The translations under genes were made by a program, and so were the position numbers. A DNA stretch of 64,000 nucleotides, taken from contig NZ_CP049259.1 in the NCBI RefSeq assembly GCF_011047315.1, forward strand, positions 1,550,001-1,614,000, read 5' to 3'. Positions 35,777 to 45,660 of this stretch are shown here, in pieces (positions within the stretch are counted from its first letter, which is position 1; every line of letters starts with the position of its first letter). The notes under the pieces were generated by a model that searched no databases, was not told where the DNA came from, and saw only the letters and a program-made list of their open reading frames with translations. This DNA is from Altererythrobacter sp. BO-6. GTDB taxonomy: Bacteria; Pseudomonadota; Alphaproteobacteria; Sphingomonadales; Sphingomonadaceae.

Positions 35777-37606
35777 ATGGGACGGGTCGTTTATTTTGCG
35801 CTGGCGTTCGCGGCGTTGCTTTTGGCTGTTGCTGCCAGCAACTTGCTTGCCAGTGACGAGCGCAGCTGGGCGCCAACCTGCTTTGCGACTTACGCCGCCA
35901 CAACCAGCACAGGCGAAATGCTGCGAACCGGGCAATCCAGCCAATGCGGCCAGAACATTGGCCGGTCGGCGAACAAGATCGCGGTGGCACGTTTCGACCT
36001 CGCTTCGACCAGCGCGCAAGAGGCGAATTACCTGCAAAGCAGTATCGGCCTGTTTGAGAGCCTTGAGCTGGCGGTGATCGATATCGACGGGTCCATTCGC
36101 AGCGTGCGTTATACGCAGGCGGACGTGCAATTGATCCCGGGTGCGCCGCTGTTCCTGTCGCCCCTGCCGGAAATCACACCGGCCAGCCGCCAGCTCGTCG
36201 CCAGCTTTACCGGCGCACGGCACGACGCCAGTGTGCTGCAGGCCAAATTGCTCCCCAGCGACCCTACCCGCTCCAAACAACACGTTCAGACCATGCTCTT
36301 GCTGGCAATATTGCTTGGCATGATGCTGATACCGGTGGTGTTCGACCTTGCGTTCTGGTCCGCCCTGCGCAGCCCATTCCTGTTGTGGCACGCCGCACTG
36401 TCGCTGGCCTTCGCGTCGATGGTTTTCCTGCGTTCCGGTCTGGTGATCGAATTCGTCGATCTCTCGATCGCCAGCTGGCGGCAGCTCCTGATCATAAGTC
36501 TCGGTGCGGCGATCATGGTCGCTGCATTGTTCACCAACGCGTTCATCGAGGGAAATCGGCTCGATAGCCGCTTGCGCCGCGTCCTTCTGGCTGCAGGCCT
36601 CTGGGGTTTCATCGCGTCGGTCATTCATGCGTTGGGGCTGGACATTCTGGCGCCTCTTGGCGGACAGTTCCACACCTACGCACTGCTGCCAGTGCTCGCG
36701 GCGTTTATCTGGGTGATGGCCGATGCCTATCGCCGCGGTTCGCGGGCCATCCGGTTCCAGATTGTGGGATGGGTCCCCTTGCTGATGGCCTATTCGGTCC
36801 AGGCGGTGACCTATGTCGTGCCGCTCGGCATATCGACTGAGGCGCTGCCGCTGTTCTACATCGGGGTCTTGAGCGAGACTGCAATCACTGCACTGGGCGT
36901 TGCGGATCGTTTCTTCAGGCTACGGCGCGAACGCGACCAGGCGCTGCTGCAGGCAGAGGCCCTCGAGCAGCTGAGCGAGCGCGATCCACTGACCGGGCTG
37001 CACAACCGCCGCGCGATCGATGCGAAATTCGAGGAGCTGCACGCAGCCGGATACGAAGCCTTTGCGCTGGTCGATCTCGACCATTTCAAGCCGGTCAACG
37101 ACACTGCAGGACACCTGGTAGGCGACGAGGTGCTGAAGGTGGTGGCGCGCGTGCTCGATAGCGATGCCGAAAGCCTGGCCTTGCGGATGGGCGGCGAAGA
37201 ATTCTTGCTGGCCATGCGCGGCAAGGATGCCCCGGCGCGCGCGGAAAAGATCCGCAACGCGATCCCGATCCGCGTTGCCCAGGAAATCCCCGAGCTTGAG
37301 CAATTTGTCACCGCCAGTGTCGGTTTGCTCGTTGCCCCGCGGAAGGCCGTGCCCATGGCCAATTTCAGCGACATCTACAGCCGGGTCGACATGCTGCTGT
37401 ATGAAGCCAAGGCCCAGGGGCGAAACCGCATGGTCAGTGAAAAGCTGCAGGCATTCGACCGCCGAACCGGGATCGAGCTACGCAAGGGCGAGCGGCGCCA
37501 AAAGGAAATTCCGCTGGAACTGCTGGGTCATCCCGAACGCCGCAAAGGCGAGCGCCGGTTAGGCGACAGACGAACGGCTGAGCGGCGCGGAATCAAGCTC
37601 GGCTGA
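35777..37606 (+). CDS. Membrane diguanylate cyclase (7TM sensor plus GGDEF)
   Basis: A 609-residue protein that should make cyclic di-GMP. The layout is an N-terminal signal/TM helix, a periplasmic domain of about 150 residues, seven TM helices (about 172-375) as in 7TMR-DISM receptors, a short coiled linker (RERDQALLQAEALEQLSE) and a GGDEF domain from about 402. That domain has RDPLTGLHNRRAID, ALVDLDHFKPVNDTAGHLVG and the active-site MGGEEFLLAM near 471. The GGEEF form is catalytically competent; I see no RxxD inhibitory site directly before it. The last 45 residues are a highly basic tail (ELRKGERRQKE ... ERRKGERRLGDRRTAERRG). Confidence 0.92.
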   Translation: MGRVVYFALAFAALLLAVAASNLLASDERSWAPTCFATYAATTSTGEMLRTGQSSQCGQNIGRSANKIAVARFDLASTSAQEANYLQSSIGLFESLELAVIDIDGSIRSVRYTQADVQLIPGAPLFLSPLPEITPASRQLVASFTGARHDASVLQAKLLPSDPTRSKQHVQTMLLLAILLGMMLIPVVFDLAFWSALRSPFLLWHAALSLAFASMVFLRSGLVIEFVDLSIASWRQLLIISLGAAIMVAALFTNAFIEGNRLDSRLRRVLLAAGLWGFIASVIHALGLDILAPLGGQFHTYALLPVLAAFIWVMADAYRRGSRAIRFQIVGWVPLLMAYSVQAVTYVVPLGISTEALPLFYIGVLSETAITALGVADRFFRLRRERDQALLQAEALEQLSERDPLTGLHNRRAIDAKFEELHAAGYEAFALVDLDHFKPVNDTAGHLVGDEVLKVVARVLDSDAESLALRMGGEEFLLAMRGKDAPARAEKIRNAIPIRVAQEIPELEQFVTASVGLLVAPRKAVPMANFSDIYSRVDMLLYEAKAQGRNRMVSEKLQAFDRRTGIELRKGERRQKEIPLELLGHPERRKGERRLGDRRTAERRGIKLG

Positions 37607-37649
37607 ACCGCAGGAAGAGCAAGCGGGCTCTTGCTCATTGAATCTCCGA

Positions 37650-38066
37650 TCACTGGAATGGGGCAAGCACCTCGGGCCGCACGCGGACAAGCCGCTGGGT
37701 GGCCCGGTCGAGCATGGCCCAGGTGGTCCGCGCCGAGACGATCACCTTGCCTGCCGCGTTCCTGAAGTCGACCCGGCGATCGGACTTCGCGCCTTGCGCC
37801 GGGCCATCGATCCAGGTTTCGCCGGTCACGCTTTCGCCTTCGGCGATGTTACCGCGGTAATCGATCTCGTGCCGGATCACGACCCAGAAGTATTGCGCCA
37901 GGTCTTCGGCCCGTGCCGCGGCTTCCCAATGCGCGGTGGCGATTTCCTGCACCCACCCGATCCACACGGTGTTGTTGACGTGCCCGAGCTCATCAATGTG
38001 CTCAGGCAACGCCGTGAAGGTGCGGGTGTACGGGGTGATCACTCCTTCGCCATGCCCATCTGCCAC
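37650..38066 (-). CDS. Acyl-CoA thioesterase (hot-dog fold, 4HBT type)
   Basis: A 138-residue hot-dog protein with YTRTFTALPEHIDELGHVNN (catalytic-type Asp/His region), TVWIGWVQEIATAHWEAAA, RHEIDYRGNIAEGESVTGE and RRVDFRNAAGKVIVSARTTW. This matches YbgC/4HBT-type thioesterases. The ATG at 38066 overlaps the peptidase 3' end by 28 bp; a GTG at 38042, in a GTGA overlap with the peptidase stop, is an alternative start. Confidence 0.87.
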   Translation of the reverse strand: MADGHGEGVITPYTRTFTALPEHIDELGHVNNTVWIGWVQEIATAHWEAAARAEDLAQYFWVVIRHEIDYRGNIAEGESVTGETWIDGPAQGAKSDRRVDFRNAAGKVIVSARTTWAMLDRATQRLVRVRPEVLAPFQ

Positions 38067-40217
38067 AGGATAAAGGCGAATTCCTCCGCTGTTTCATAGA
38101 GCGAGTTCCAGCGGCCAGACTTGCCGCCGTGGCCCGCACCCATGTTGGTCTTCAGCAGCAGCTCGTTGCTGTCGGTCTTGGTGTCGCGCAGCTTGGCGAC
38201 CCACTTGGCCGGCTCCCAATAGGTCACGCGCGGATCGTTGAGGCCTGCGGTCACCAACAGCGGCGGATAGTCCTGCGCCTTGACCTGATCGTAAGGCGAG
38301 TAGCTGAGCATGTAGGCGAAGGCTTCCTTGTCGGTGATGGGATTGCCCCATTCCTGCCATTCACCCGGAGTCAGCGGCAGGCTTTCATCGAGCATGGTGT
38401 TGACTACATCGACGAAGGGCACATGCGCCACCACGGCGCCATATTGCTTGGGATCCTGGTTGATGACGGCACCCATCAACTCACCCCCGGCCGAGCCGCC
38501 CGAGGCGGTGACCTTGCCTTCAGCGGTATAGCCGAGATCGATCAGCCCGCGGCCCACGGCGACGAAATCGTTGAAGGTGTTGCGCCGCTCGAACAGCTTG
38601 CCTTGCAGGTACCAGCGCCGGCCAAGGTCATCGCCGCCGCGAATATGCGCGATGGCATAAGCGAAACCGCGATCGACCAGGCTCAGCCGCGTCGTCGAGA
38701 AACTGGGCGGCACGGCATAGCCATAAGCGCCATAGGCATAGAGGTGCAGCGGGCCACCGGGCCCTCCGTTCATCTTGTCGCGGTCCTTGCGCATCACCAC
38801 GCTGACCGGCACCTTGGTGCCGTCGCGCGCGGTGATTTCCAGCCGTTCGGTGGTGTAGAGCGAAGGATCGTAACCGCTCGGAATTTCCTGCTGCTTGAGC
38901 AGTTCCAGCTTCGCGCCCGCCAGATGGTAGTCATAGATCGAGATCCGGCGTGATCATGCTTTCATAGGCAAGCCGCAGCTTCCGGACGTCATATTCGGGA
39001 TTGTTCGAGAGCCCGGCGGAATAGCTCGCTTCCGGGAAAGCAATCGGCGTGACTTTCTTAGGGTCGGAGTAAGACCGGATCTGGATCTGGTCCAGGCCGT
39101 TCAGCCGCCCTTCGGTAACGTAGAAATCCTTGAACAGCTCGAAGCCGGTCAGGTAGAATTCGTCCGATCCAGCAATCACCGTCTTCCATTCGCCGGGGTT
39201 TTCCAGCGTGGCCTTGGCCAGGCGGAAGTTGATGTGATCGTCATTGGTCCAGACGAATATTTCGCCATCGCGCACATCGACCGAATATTCGACGCCCTTC
39301 TGGCGCGGCTTGACCAGGATCTGCTCGCCGGTCGGGTAGTCGGCGCGCACCAGCCGCACTTCGCTGGTCTCGTTGTCGCCCGTGGCGATAATCAGCCAGT
39401 CATCCTGCGCGGTAAGGCCCGCACCGACACCGAAGCTCTGGTCTTCTTCCTTGTAGAGCGTGACGTCGCTTTCAACCGGCGTACCGATAACGTGCAGCTT
39501 GGCTTCGAGCGTGCGCCATTCCTTGGTCGATGGGCCATAGACCAGCGCCGTGTCGTTCGCGACCCAGGTCAGGCCGCCGCGCAGGTTGGTCAGCTCGTCA
39601 GCCAGCAATTCGCCGGTTTCGAGGTCCTTGATCCGCGCGGTATAACGCTCCGATCCATTGGTATCGGTCGAATAGGCGAGGTAGCGTCCGTTCTTGCTGA
39701 TCGAGGCCGCACCAAGGCGGAAATAGTCGAGCCCTTCGGCCAGCTGGTTTTCATCGAGGATCAACACCGCTTCGCCGCCGGCTGCAGGCTTGCGGTAATG
39801 CTTGCGATATTGCGCGCCTTCCTCGAATTCGGACCAGTAAATCCAGTCGCCATCCTTTTGCGGGACGGTGCTGTCATCCTCCTTGATGCGCGCCTTCATC
39901 TCTTCGAAGAGCTTGTCGGTCAGCTTTTGCTGCGGCGCCATGCGCGCTTCGAACCAGGCGTTCTCGGCCTTGACGTAATCGAGCACATCCTCGTCATCGA
40001 CCACGGGATAGGACTGGTCCTTCAGCCAGTGATACGGATCACTGACGGCGATACCGTGGTGGGTATAGCTGTGCTCGCGCTTTTCGGCGACAGGCGGAGA
40101 GGTCGGGGCCTCGGTTGTCACTTGGTTTTTTCCCTCATTGGCAAAGGCGGAATTGGCAGCGAACGGCATGGCTGCAAGGCACGCGTAGAGCGTGCCAATA
40201 GTAAGCTTTCTGATCAT
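38039..40217 (-). pseudogene. ptrB: Oligopeptidase B (S9A prolyl oligopeptidase), frame interrupted near 38934-38951
   Basis: Two frames together make one S9A peptidase. The N-terminal part (40217-38931) has a signal peptide (MIRKLTIGTLYACLAAMP), the entry region THHGIAVSDPYHWLKDQ and a beta-propeller, ending SMITPDLDL then stop. The C-terminal part begins in the next frame at YDYHLAGAKLE and carries GGPLHLYAYGAYGYAVPPSF, the nucleophile region ASGGSAGGELMGAVINQ (Ser), GLNDPRV (Asp) and NMGAGHGGKSGRW (His). All catalytic residues survive. Removing one base in GGATCTCGATC restores TP-x-x-IYDYHL, the expected family junction, and a 725-residue protein. It is either a true pseudogene or one base of sequence error. 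A signal peptide implies a periplasmic enzyme. Confidence 0.85.
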
Positions 40218-40348
40218 CACAGAGCGGTCATCCCATGTTGCGACCCGCGCGGCTGGAAAGCGACGCACGGTAGGACTATGTGGTAAGTCATTTAGACAAA
40301 GGTGTGCGTGCCGCAAGCGCCAAGCACAGGAAATGCAGGATCGATCAA

Positions 40349-42154
40349 ATGCTGATGCAAACCCATGAGGCGCGGCTCGACGCGCTCCGCCAGGAACTGA
40401 AGCGCCGCGAGCTGGACGGTTTCGTCATCCCGATCTCCGACGAGCATATGAGCGAATATGTCGGCGCTTATGCCCAGCGGCTGCATTGGCTCACCGGCTT
40501 TGGGGGCAGCGCGGGCAGCGCGGTGGTGCTGCAGGATGCCGCCGCGATCTTCGTCGACGGGCGCTATACCGTGCAGGTGCGCGACCAGGTTGACGGGAAG
40601 CTGTTCGAATATCGCTCGGTCCCCAAGGACACGATCGGGGGCTGGATTGCCGCCCATGCAGCTCAAGGCGCGCGGATCGGTTATGACCCGTGGCTCCATA
40701 GCCGGGGCTGGGTGCAGACGGTCAGCAAGGCCGCCGCCAGGATCGGGGCAGAACTGGTGCCGGTTACCGGCAATCCGATCGATGCGGTGTGGCAGGACCA
40801 GCCCGAGCCCTCACCGGCAGCAGCGATGGTGCAAACGGACGAATTCGCCGGGCGCTCTTCCGCTGACAAGCGTGCCGAAATCGCCGACTGGCTCAAGGCG
40901 GAGGGCCATGATGCCGCGGTGATCTCAGCTTTGGATTCGGTCGCTTGGCTGCTCAATATCCGCGGGTCGGATGTCGACCACACGCCGGTCGCGCTGAGCT
41001 ATGTCATCGCCCATGCCGACGGGACGGCAGAGCTGTTTATCGCGCCGGAAAAGGTCACCCCCGAACTGACCAAGCACCTCGGCAATGCCGTGACTGTGCG
41101 CGAGCGCAGCGCATTTCCCGCCGCGCTCAGCGCGATGAAAGGCAAGAAGGTAACGGTCGATCCCAATTACGGCGTGGCTGCAATCGCACAGGCGCTGGAA
41201 GCGGGCGGGGCGACGGTCAGCTTTGAGCGCGATCCCACCATCCTGCCGCGCGCAATCAAGAACCCGGTCGAGCAGCAGGGGCATCGTGATGCACAGGCGC
41301 GCGACGGCGCGGCGGTGTCGCGTTTCCTGCGCTGGATCGAGGAAACGGCGCCTTCGGGCGAAATCGACGAGCTGGCCGCTGCAGCCAAGCTGAAACAGTG
41401 CCGCGAGGCGCTGGGCAATCTCAAGGACTTGTCATTCGATACCATTTCCGCCGCCGGGTCGCATGCCGCGCTGCCGCATTACAAGGTGGATGAGGACAGC
41501 AATATCCCGATCCCGCCCTCGAGCATCTACCTGGTCGATTCAGGCGGGCAATATCCGGCCGGTACCACCGACATCACCCGCACCGTGTGGGTCGGGCCGG
41601 GCGAGCCCAGTGCGGAAATGAAGGACCGCTTCACCCGCGTGCTCAAGGGGCACATCCAGATCGACCGGGCCGTGTTCCCGCAGGGCACCACCGGCGGCCA
41701 GCTCGATGCCTTTGCGCGCCAATTCCTGTGGGAAGCGGGCGTCGATTATGCCCATGGCACCGGCCACGGTGTGGGCAGTTTCCTCTCGGTCCACGAAGGG
41801 CCGCAACGGATCGCCAAGCCGTCCGGCGGACAGGCGGGGACCGAGCAGGAGCTGTTCGCAGGCATGATCCTGTCGAACGAGCCCGGCTATTACAAACAGG
41901 GCCATTTCGGCATCCGGATCGAAAACCTGGTGCTGGTCGAGCCGCGCGAAATTAAAGGCGCGGAAGGCAATTTTCTCGGCTTTGAATGCCTCACCTTCGT
42001 GCCGATCGATCGCACGCTGGTCGACAAGAGCCTGCTCACCGAGGCAGAGATCGCATGGTGGAACAGCTATCACGCCAAGGTCTTCGCGATCCTCGGCCCA
42101 CAGCTTGAGGGCGATGACCTCGCCTGGCTCGAACGCCACTGCGCGCCGCTATAA
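40349..42154 (+). CDS. Xaa-Pro aminopeptidase (M24, aminopeptidase P family)
   Basis: A 601-residue metallopeptidase that removes N-terminal residues before proline. It has two creatinase N-terminal-like domains (FVIPISDEHMSEYVGAYAQR and the second near 180-320), then the pita-bread catalytic domain. Metal ligands are visible in YLVDSGGQYPAGTTDITRTV (two Asp), HGTGHGVGSFLSVHEGP (His), ILSNEPGYYKQGHFGIRIEN (Glu) and NFLGFECLTFVPID (Glu). The length matches the three-domain eukaryote-like class. Start ATG 40349 (MLMQTHEARLDAL) or 40355. It is divergent from oligopeptidase B, another proline-linked peptidase. Confidence 0.93.
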   Translation: MLMQTHEARLDALRQELKRRELDGFVIPISDEHMSEYVGAYAQRLHWLTGFGGSAGSAVVLQDAAAIFVDGRYTVQVRDQVDGKLFEYRSVPKDTIGGWIAAHAAQGARIGYDPWLHSRGWVQTVSKAAARIGAELVPVTGNPIDAVWQDQPEPSPAAAMVQTDEFAGRSSADKRAEIADWLKAEGHDAAVISALDSVAWLLNIRGSDVDHTPVALSYVIAHADGTAELFIAPEKVTPELTKHLGNAVTVRERSAFPAALSAMKGKKVTVDPNYGVAAIAQALEAGGATVSFERDPTILPRAIKNPVEQQGHRDAQARDGAAVSRFLRWIEETAPSGEIDELAAAAKLKQCREALGNLKDLSFDTISAAGSHAALPHYKVDEDSNIPIPPSSIYLVDSGGQYPAGTTDITRTVWVGPGEPSAEMKDRFTRVLKGHIQIDRAVFPQGTTGGQLDAFARQFLWEAGVDYAHGTGHGVGSFLSVHEGPQRIAKPSGGQAGTEQELFAGMILSNEPGYYKQGHFGIRIENLVLVEPREIKGAEGNFLGFECLTFVPIDRTLVDKSLLTEAEIAWWNSYHAKVFAILGPQLEGDDLAWLERHCAPL

Positions 42155-42251
42155 CGCGCAGCAGGAATATGCGCTTGTAGGGATCTATTTGTTCTCTTAA
42201 TGTTCTTTCTTCGCGAGTCGTCAGTGGGGCGACCCTGATCGGAGAGCAAAG

Positions 42252-42644
42252 ATGATCGGTTATGTAACGCTAGGCACCAATGACCTGGCCCGCGCGGCAA
42301 AATTCTATGATGCAATCGCGGCCGAAATGGGCGTGGGGCGGATGATGGATTTCGACAGTTTCATCGCCTGGGGCACCTGGGGCGGTGGCGCGGGTATCGC
42401 TGCGACCAAGCCGTTCGACGGCAAGGAAGCGAGCGTCGGCAATGGCACTATGGTGGCGATCGAGGCAAAGGACAGCGCGCAGGTTCACCGGCTTTACGAT
42501 ATCGCCATGGCGCATGGCGGCAGCGACGAAGGCGCGCCCGGCCCGCGTGGCGAGCCGGATCAGAACGGCAAGGTGTTCTACGCCGGCTATTTCCGCGATC
42601 CGGACGGCAACAAGCTCAATGCGTTCTGTATGGCGGATGCGTAG
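42252..42644 (+). CDS. VOC superfamily (glyoxalase/dioxygenase-like) protein
   Basis: A 130-residue one-domain protein with paired beta-alpha-beta-beta-beta modules: MIGYVTLGTNDLARAAKFYD at the start and YAGYFRDPDGNKLNAFCMAD at the end, the latter with the usual Asp-Pro-Asp-Gly-Asn turn. Members include glyoxalase I, fosfomycin resistance enzymes and many of unknown role. The substrate is unknown. A GGAGAGCAAAG lies ahead of the ATG. Confidence 0.88.
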   Translation: MIGYVTLGTNDLARAAKFYDAIAAEMGVGRMMDFDSFIAWGTWGGGAGIAATKPFDGKEASVGNGTMVAIEAKDSAQVHRLYDIAMAHGGSDEGAPGPRGEPDQNGKVFYAGYFRDPDGNKLNAFCMADA

Positions 42645-42849
42645 CAGTCTTGCGCGCGGGTGAACGCTGGCAGGATCGCAATACAATCCGCGACAATTCT
42701 CCTCGCTGCCGGCATAATCCTGCGACACGGCGGGGGTAGAAGGGCTGCACGAACCGCGAAGGTTGCTTCCGGCTGGTTTGGTCCCCTCCCCCTTGGTGGC
42801 CTGGGCAGCCTTTGCGGTTCCCCTGACACAATCGCAGGAGAATTGAAAC

Positions 42850-43455
42850 ATGCGTAAACTTACCCTCACTCTCGCCGCTGCCGCCTTTGCGCTGGGCGGC
42901 GCCACAATCGCTCATGCCGATCACCATGGTGGTGGCAAGCGCGGCCCCAATCCCGACACCGACGGTGATGGCGTCGTCTCGCTGGCTGAGCACAATGCCC
43001 AGACCGCCAAGATGTTCGCCAGGATGGACGCCAATGGCGATGGCGTCATCAACGAAGCCGACCGCGAAGCGCGCCGCGCCGAACGCTTCGCCAAGATGGA
43101 CACCGACGGCAATGGCGAGTTGAGCGAGGCAGAGCTCAAGGCCGCGCGCGAGGCCCGCGCCGCCAAGAAAGGTGAGCGCAAGGGGAAGATTGCTGATCGA
43201 AGCGGCGAACGCCGTGGTGGCGATATGGCACGACCCGGCGGTAAGCGCGGCCCCGGCATGATGATGCTGCGCGCAGCCGATACCGATGGTGACAAGAGCG
43301 TGACCCGCGCGGAATTCGATGCCGCCGCTGCCAAGCGCTTCGCCGCTATGGATACCGACGGCTCGGGCGGCATCAGCGCAGAAGAACGGCAAGCAGCGCA
43401 TGAGAAGATGCGTGCCCGCATGCAGGAACGGCGCGGCGCCAAGCAGCCCGGCTGA
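42850..43455 (+). CDS. Secreted EF-hand calcium-binding protein
   Basis: A 201-residue exported protein (signal MRKLTLTLAAAAFALGGA, then TIAHA) with five EF-hand loops: DTDGDGVVSLAE, DANGDGVINEAD, DTDGNGELSEAE, DTDGDKSVTRAE and DTDGSGGISAEE. A basic, Gly-rich linker lies between loops 3 and 4 (RKGKIADRSGERRGGD). It should bind calcium in the periplasm. A CAGGAG lies 5-10 bp before the ATG. It ends 55 bp before an OmpR-type regulator and its kinase on the same strand, so it may be co-expressed with that two-component pair. Confidence 0.92.
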   Translation: MRKLTLTLAAAAFALGGATIAHADHHGGGKRGPNPDTDGDGVVSLAEHNAQTAKMFARMDANGDGVINEADREARRAERFAKMDTDGNGELSEAELKAAREARAAKKGERKGKIADRSGERRGGDMARPGGKRGPGMMMLRAADTDGDKSVTRAEFDAAAAKRFAAMDTDGSGGISAEERQAAHEKMRARMQERRGAKQPG

Positions 43456-43510
43456 TCCTGCAGATAGTTCCGATTGAGCGGCAACGGCTTGTGCGGCAAG
43501 GTGGCGCGAC

Positions 43511-44251
43511 ATGACGCAAGACCAACCCATCAAGCTGCTGCTGGTCGATGACGAACCGACCTTGCGCGAACCCCTGGCCGAGTATCTTGCGGGCCAGGGG
43601 TTTTGCGTGGAGCAGGCGGAAAGCGCGGCTCTCGCGCGCAGCGCGTTGGCGCGCGAGCGGCCTGACCTGATCCTGCTCGACATAATGATGCCGGGCGAAG
43701 ACGGGCTCTCGCTGACCCGCCACCTCGCTGAAACCCAGCGTATTCCGGTAATCCTGCTGACCGCGCGCGGTGAAGCGATGGACCGCATCCTGGGGCTGGA
43801 AATGGGTGCGGACGACTACGTCGTGAAACCGTTCGAGCCGCGCGAACTGGTCGCCCGCATTCGGACCGTGCTGCGCCGCGCAACGCTCGACCCCATGACC
43901 GCGCAGGCCAGTGAAGACTGGCGCTACCACTTCGAAGGCTGGCAGCTTGATCCGCTCAAGCGCCGCCTGACCGACCCCGAAGGCACGCTGGTGCCGATCT
44001 CGACTGCGGAATTTCGCATGCTGCGCGCCTTCCTCGACTATCCGCGCGAAGTGCTCGACCGCGACCGGCTGCTCGACATGGTGCAGGGCCGCGAAGCCCA
44101 TTTGTTCGACCGCGCGGTCGATAACCAGGTCAGCCGCTTGCGCCGCAAGCTCGAGGCTGACAGTCGCGATCCGCAATTGATCCTGACCGTGCGCGGCGGC
44201 GGCTATCGCCTTGCCGCCGATGTAAGCCGCGTGACATCCAAGGGCGATTGA
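43511..44251 (+). CDS. OmpR/PhoB-family response regulator
   Basis: A 246-residue two-domain regulator. The receiver domain has the acidic pair LLVDDEP, phospho-acceptor Asp57 in LILLDIMMPGEDG, Thr in VILLTARGEAMDR and Lys in YVVKPFEPREL. The C-terminal winged helix follows, with LVPISTAEFRMLRAFLDYPR, LLDMVQGREAHLFDRAVDNQ and VSRLRRKLE near 211-219, ending VRGGGYRLAADV. It overlaps the kinase gene by one base (TGATG). The cognate signal is unknown; the upstream EF-hand gene suggests calcium or envelope stress. Confidence 0.95.
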   Translation: MTQDQPIKLLLVDDEPTLREPLAEYLAGQGFCVEQAESAALARSALARERPDLILLDIMMPGEDGLSLTRHLAETQRIPVILLTARGEAMDRILGLEMGADDYVVKPFEPRELVARIRTVLRRATLDPMTAQASEDWRYHFEGWQLDPLKRRLTDPEGTLVPISTAEFRMLRAFLDYPREVLDRDRLLDMVQGREAHLFDRAVDNQVSRLRRKLEADSRDPQLILTVRGGGYRLAADVSRVTSKGD

Positions 44252-45660
44252 TGGCGCGCCTGCTCCCCCGTAGCCTGCTGGGCCAGGTGATGCTGGTGCT
44301 GGCGCTGGGGCTGCTGGTGGGGCAGGCCATTTCCGGCGTGCTGCTGCTGCGCGCGGCCGAGCAGCGCCGCGATGCGACGCTCATCAACCAGATCGCGCTG
44401 CGCGTTGTCTCCGCCGACGAACGCGGTGCCGAGCGCCGCGCCGAGCGCGCCCAGTTGCGCAATGAGCGGCGCGCACGCCGTGGACTTCCCCCGTTGCCTG
44501 TCAGCCAGGATCGGCCAGGTATCGAGGCCAGCAGTGCGTCGCCGCTGCAGCCGGGTGAACGACGCCTGGCGCGCTATGAGGATGCACTGCACGAGGTGCT
44601 GGCTGGACAAGGCCTCCAGCCGCGAAGCATCGCAATCACCACCCGCCTGGCGAGCGAGGACCCCGTCGTCCTTGCGCGCCCGCGCTTGCAGCAACGGATT
44701 GACCCGGTGAACTGGCGCGAGCTGCAGATAGTGGTTGCCGGGGTCGAACGAGCAAACGGGAGCGGCTGGATCGTGGTTCGGCAACCATTGCCCCCTCGCG
44801 GGCCGCGCGTTATCGGCGGCATCTTTCTGCAAACGCTGGTGATTTTCGCGGTCTTGTTCGCGCTGCTCTACATCGTGCTGCGGCGCATGACCCGCCCGCT
44901 GGCCGAACTCACAGCCCGCGTCGGCGATTTCGCGCACAAGCCCGACCAGGTAGTGCCGCTGCGCGAATCCGGGCCGGAAGACACGCGGCGGCTGATCGCC
45001 GCACACAATGCGATGGAAGCGCGCGTTGCGGCCTTGCTCGACGAGAAAGACGTAATGCTGGGCGCGATCGGGCATGACCTCAAGACCCCGCTCGCCGCCT
45101 TGCGGGTGCGGATCGAGAGCGTGCCCGACGAAGCGCAGCGCCAACGCATGGCGGAAAGCATCGAGGACATAACGCGCACGCTCGACGATATCCTAGAGCT
45201 GGCCCGCGTCGGTCGGCACGATGTGGAATTCGAGGTCGTCGATCTTGCCGCACTGGCGTCCACGCTGGTCGAAGAATTCGAGGACCTCGAGAAGCCTGTC
45301 AGCCTAGGCAAGACCGAACGAACGCGGCGCGAGATCCAGCTTACTTGGCTCAAGCGGGCATTACGCAATCTGGTGGAGAACGCACTGCGCTACGGCGGGT
45401 CGGCACGCTTGTCGGTAACCAGCGAGAACCGCACAGTCATTCTTGCTGTCGAAGACGACGGCCCAGGCATTCCACCCGACCAGATCGCGGCCATGCTCGA
45501 GCCTTTCGCCCGCGGCGAAGCGAGCCGCAACCGGGCCACCGGCGGGGCCGGTTTGGGGCTTACGCTCGCCCGCGCTATTGCCGAGCAGCACGGCGGCGAG
45601 CTCGTGCTGACGAACCGCACGGAAGGCGGCTTGCGCGCGGAAATTCGTCTCCCGCTCTAG
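44251..45660 (+). CDS. Sensor histidine kinase partner of the OmpR-type regulator
   Basis: A 469-residue membrane kinase. TM1 ([20 protein letters not shown]) and TM2 (about 190-210) bracket a periplasmic domain that is unusually Arg-rich after TM1 ([20 protein letters not shown]). A HAMP segment (about 212-262) leads to an H-box with the phospho-His in [19 protein letters not shown] near 275. The ATPase domain has N-box [11 protein letters not shown]1 [12 protein letters not shown] and G2 [19 protein letters not shown]. The layout is like EnvZ/RstB. Its stop overlaps the stop of the convergent HerA-like gene by 4 bp (CTAG). Confidence 0.95.
   Translation: MARLLPRSLLGQVMLVLALGLLVGQAISGVLLLRAAEQRRDATLINQIALRVVSADERGAERRAERAQLRNERRARRGLPPLPVSQDRPGIEASSASPLQPGERRLARYEDALHEVLAGQGLQPRSIAITTRLASEDPVVLARPRLQQRIDPVNWRELQIVVAGVERANGSGWIVVRQPLPPRGPRVIGGIFLQTLVIFAVLFALLYIVLRRMTRPLAELTARVGDFAHKPDQVVPLRESGPEDTRRLIAAHNAMEARVAALLDEKDVMLGAIGHDLKTPLAALRVRIESVPDEAQRQRMAESIEDITRTLDDILELARVGRHDVEFEVVDLAALASTLVEEFEDLEKPVSLGKTERTRREIQLTWLKRALRNLVENALRYGGSARLSVTSENRTVILAVEDDGPGIPPDQIAAMLEPFARGEASRNRATGGAGLGLTLARAIAEQHGGELVLTNRTEGGLRAEIRLPL

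Noticed and set aside
37615..37640. GAGCAAG/CTTGCTC hairpin after the diguanylate cyclase as a terminator
   Set aside because: A 7-bp stem is present but no T tract follows; left unannotated.
43373..44176. Minus-strand frame over the EF-hand and response-regulator genes
   Set aside because: Crosses two well-supported genes and has shadow-like composition.
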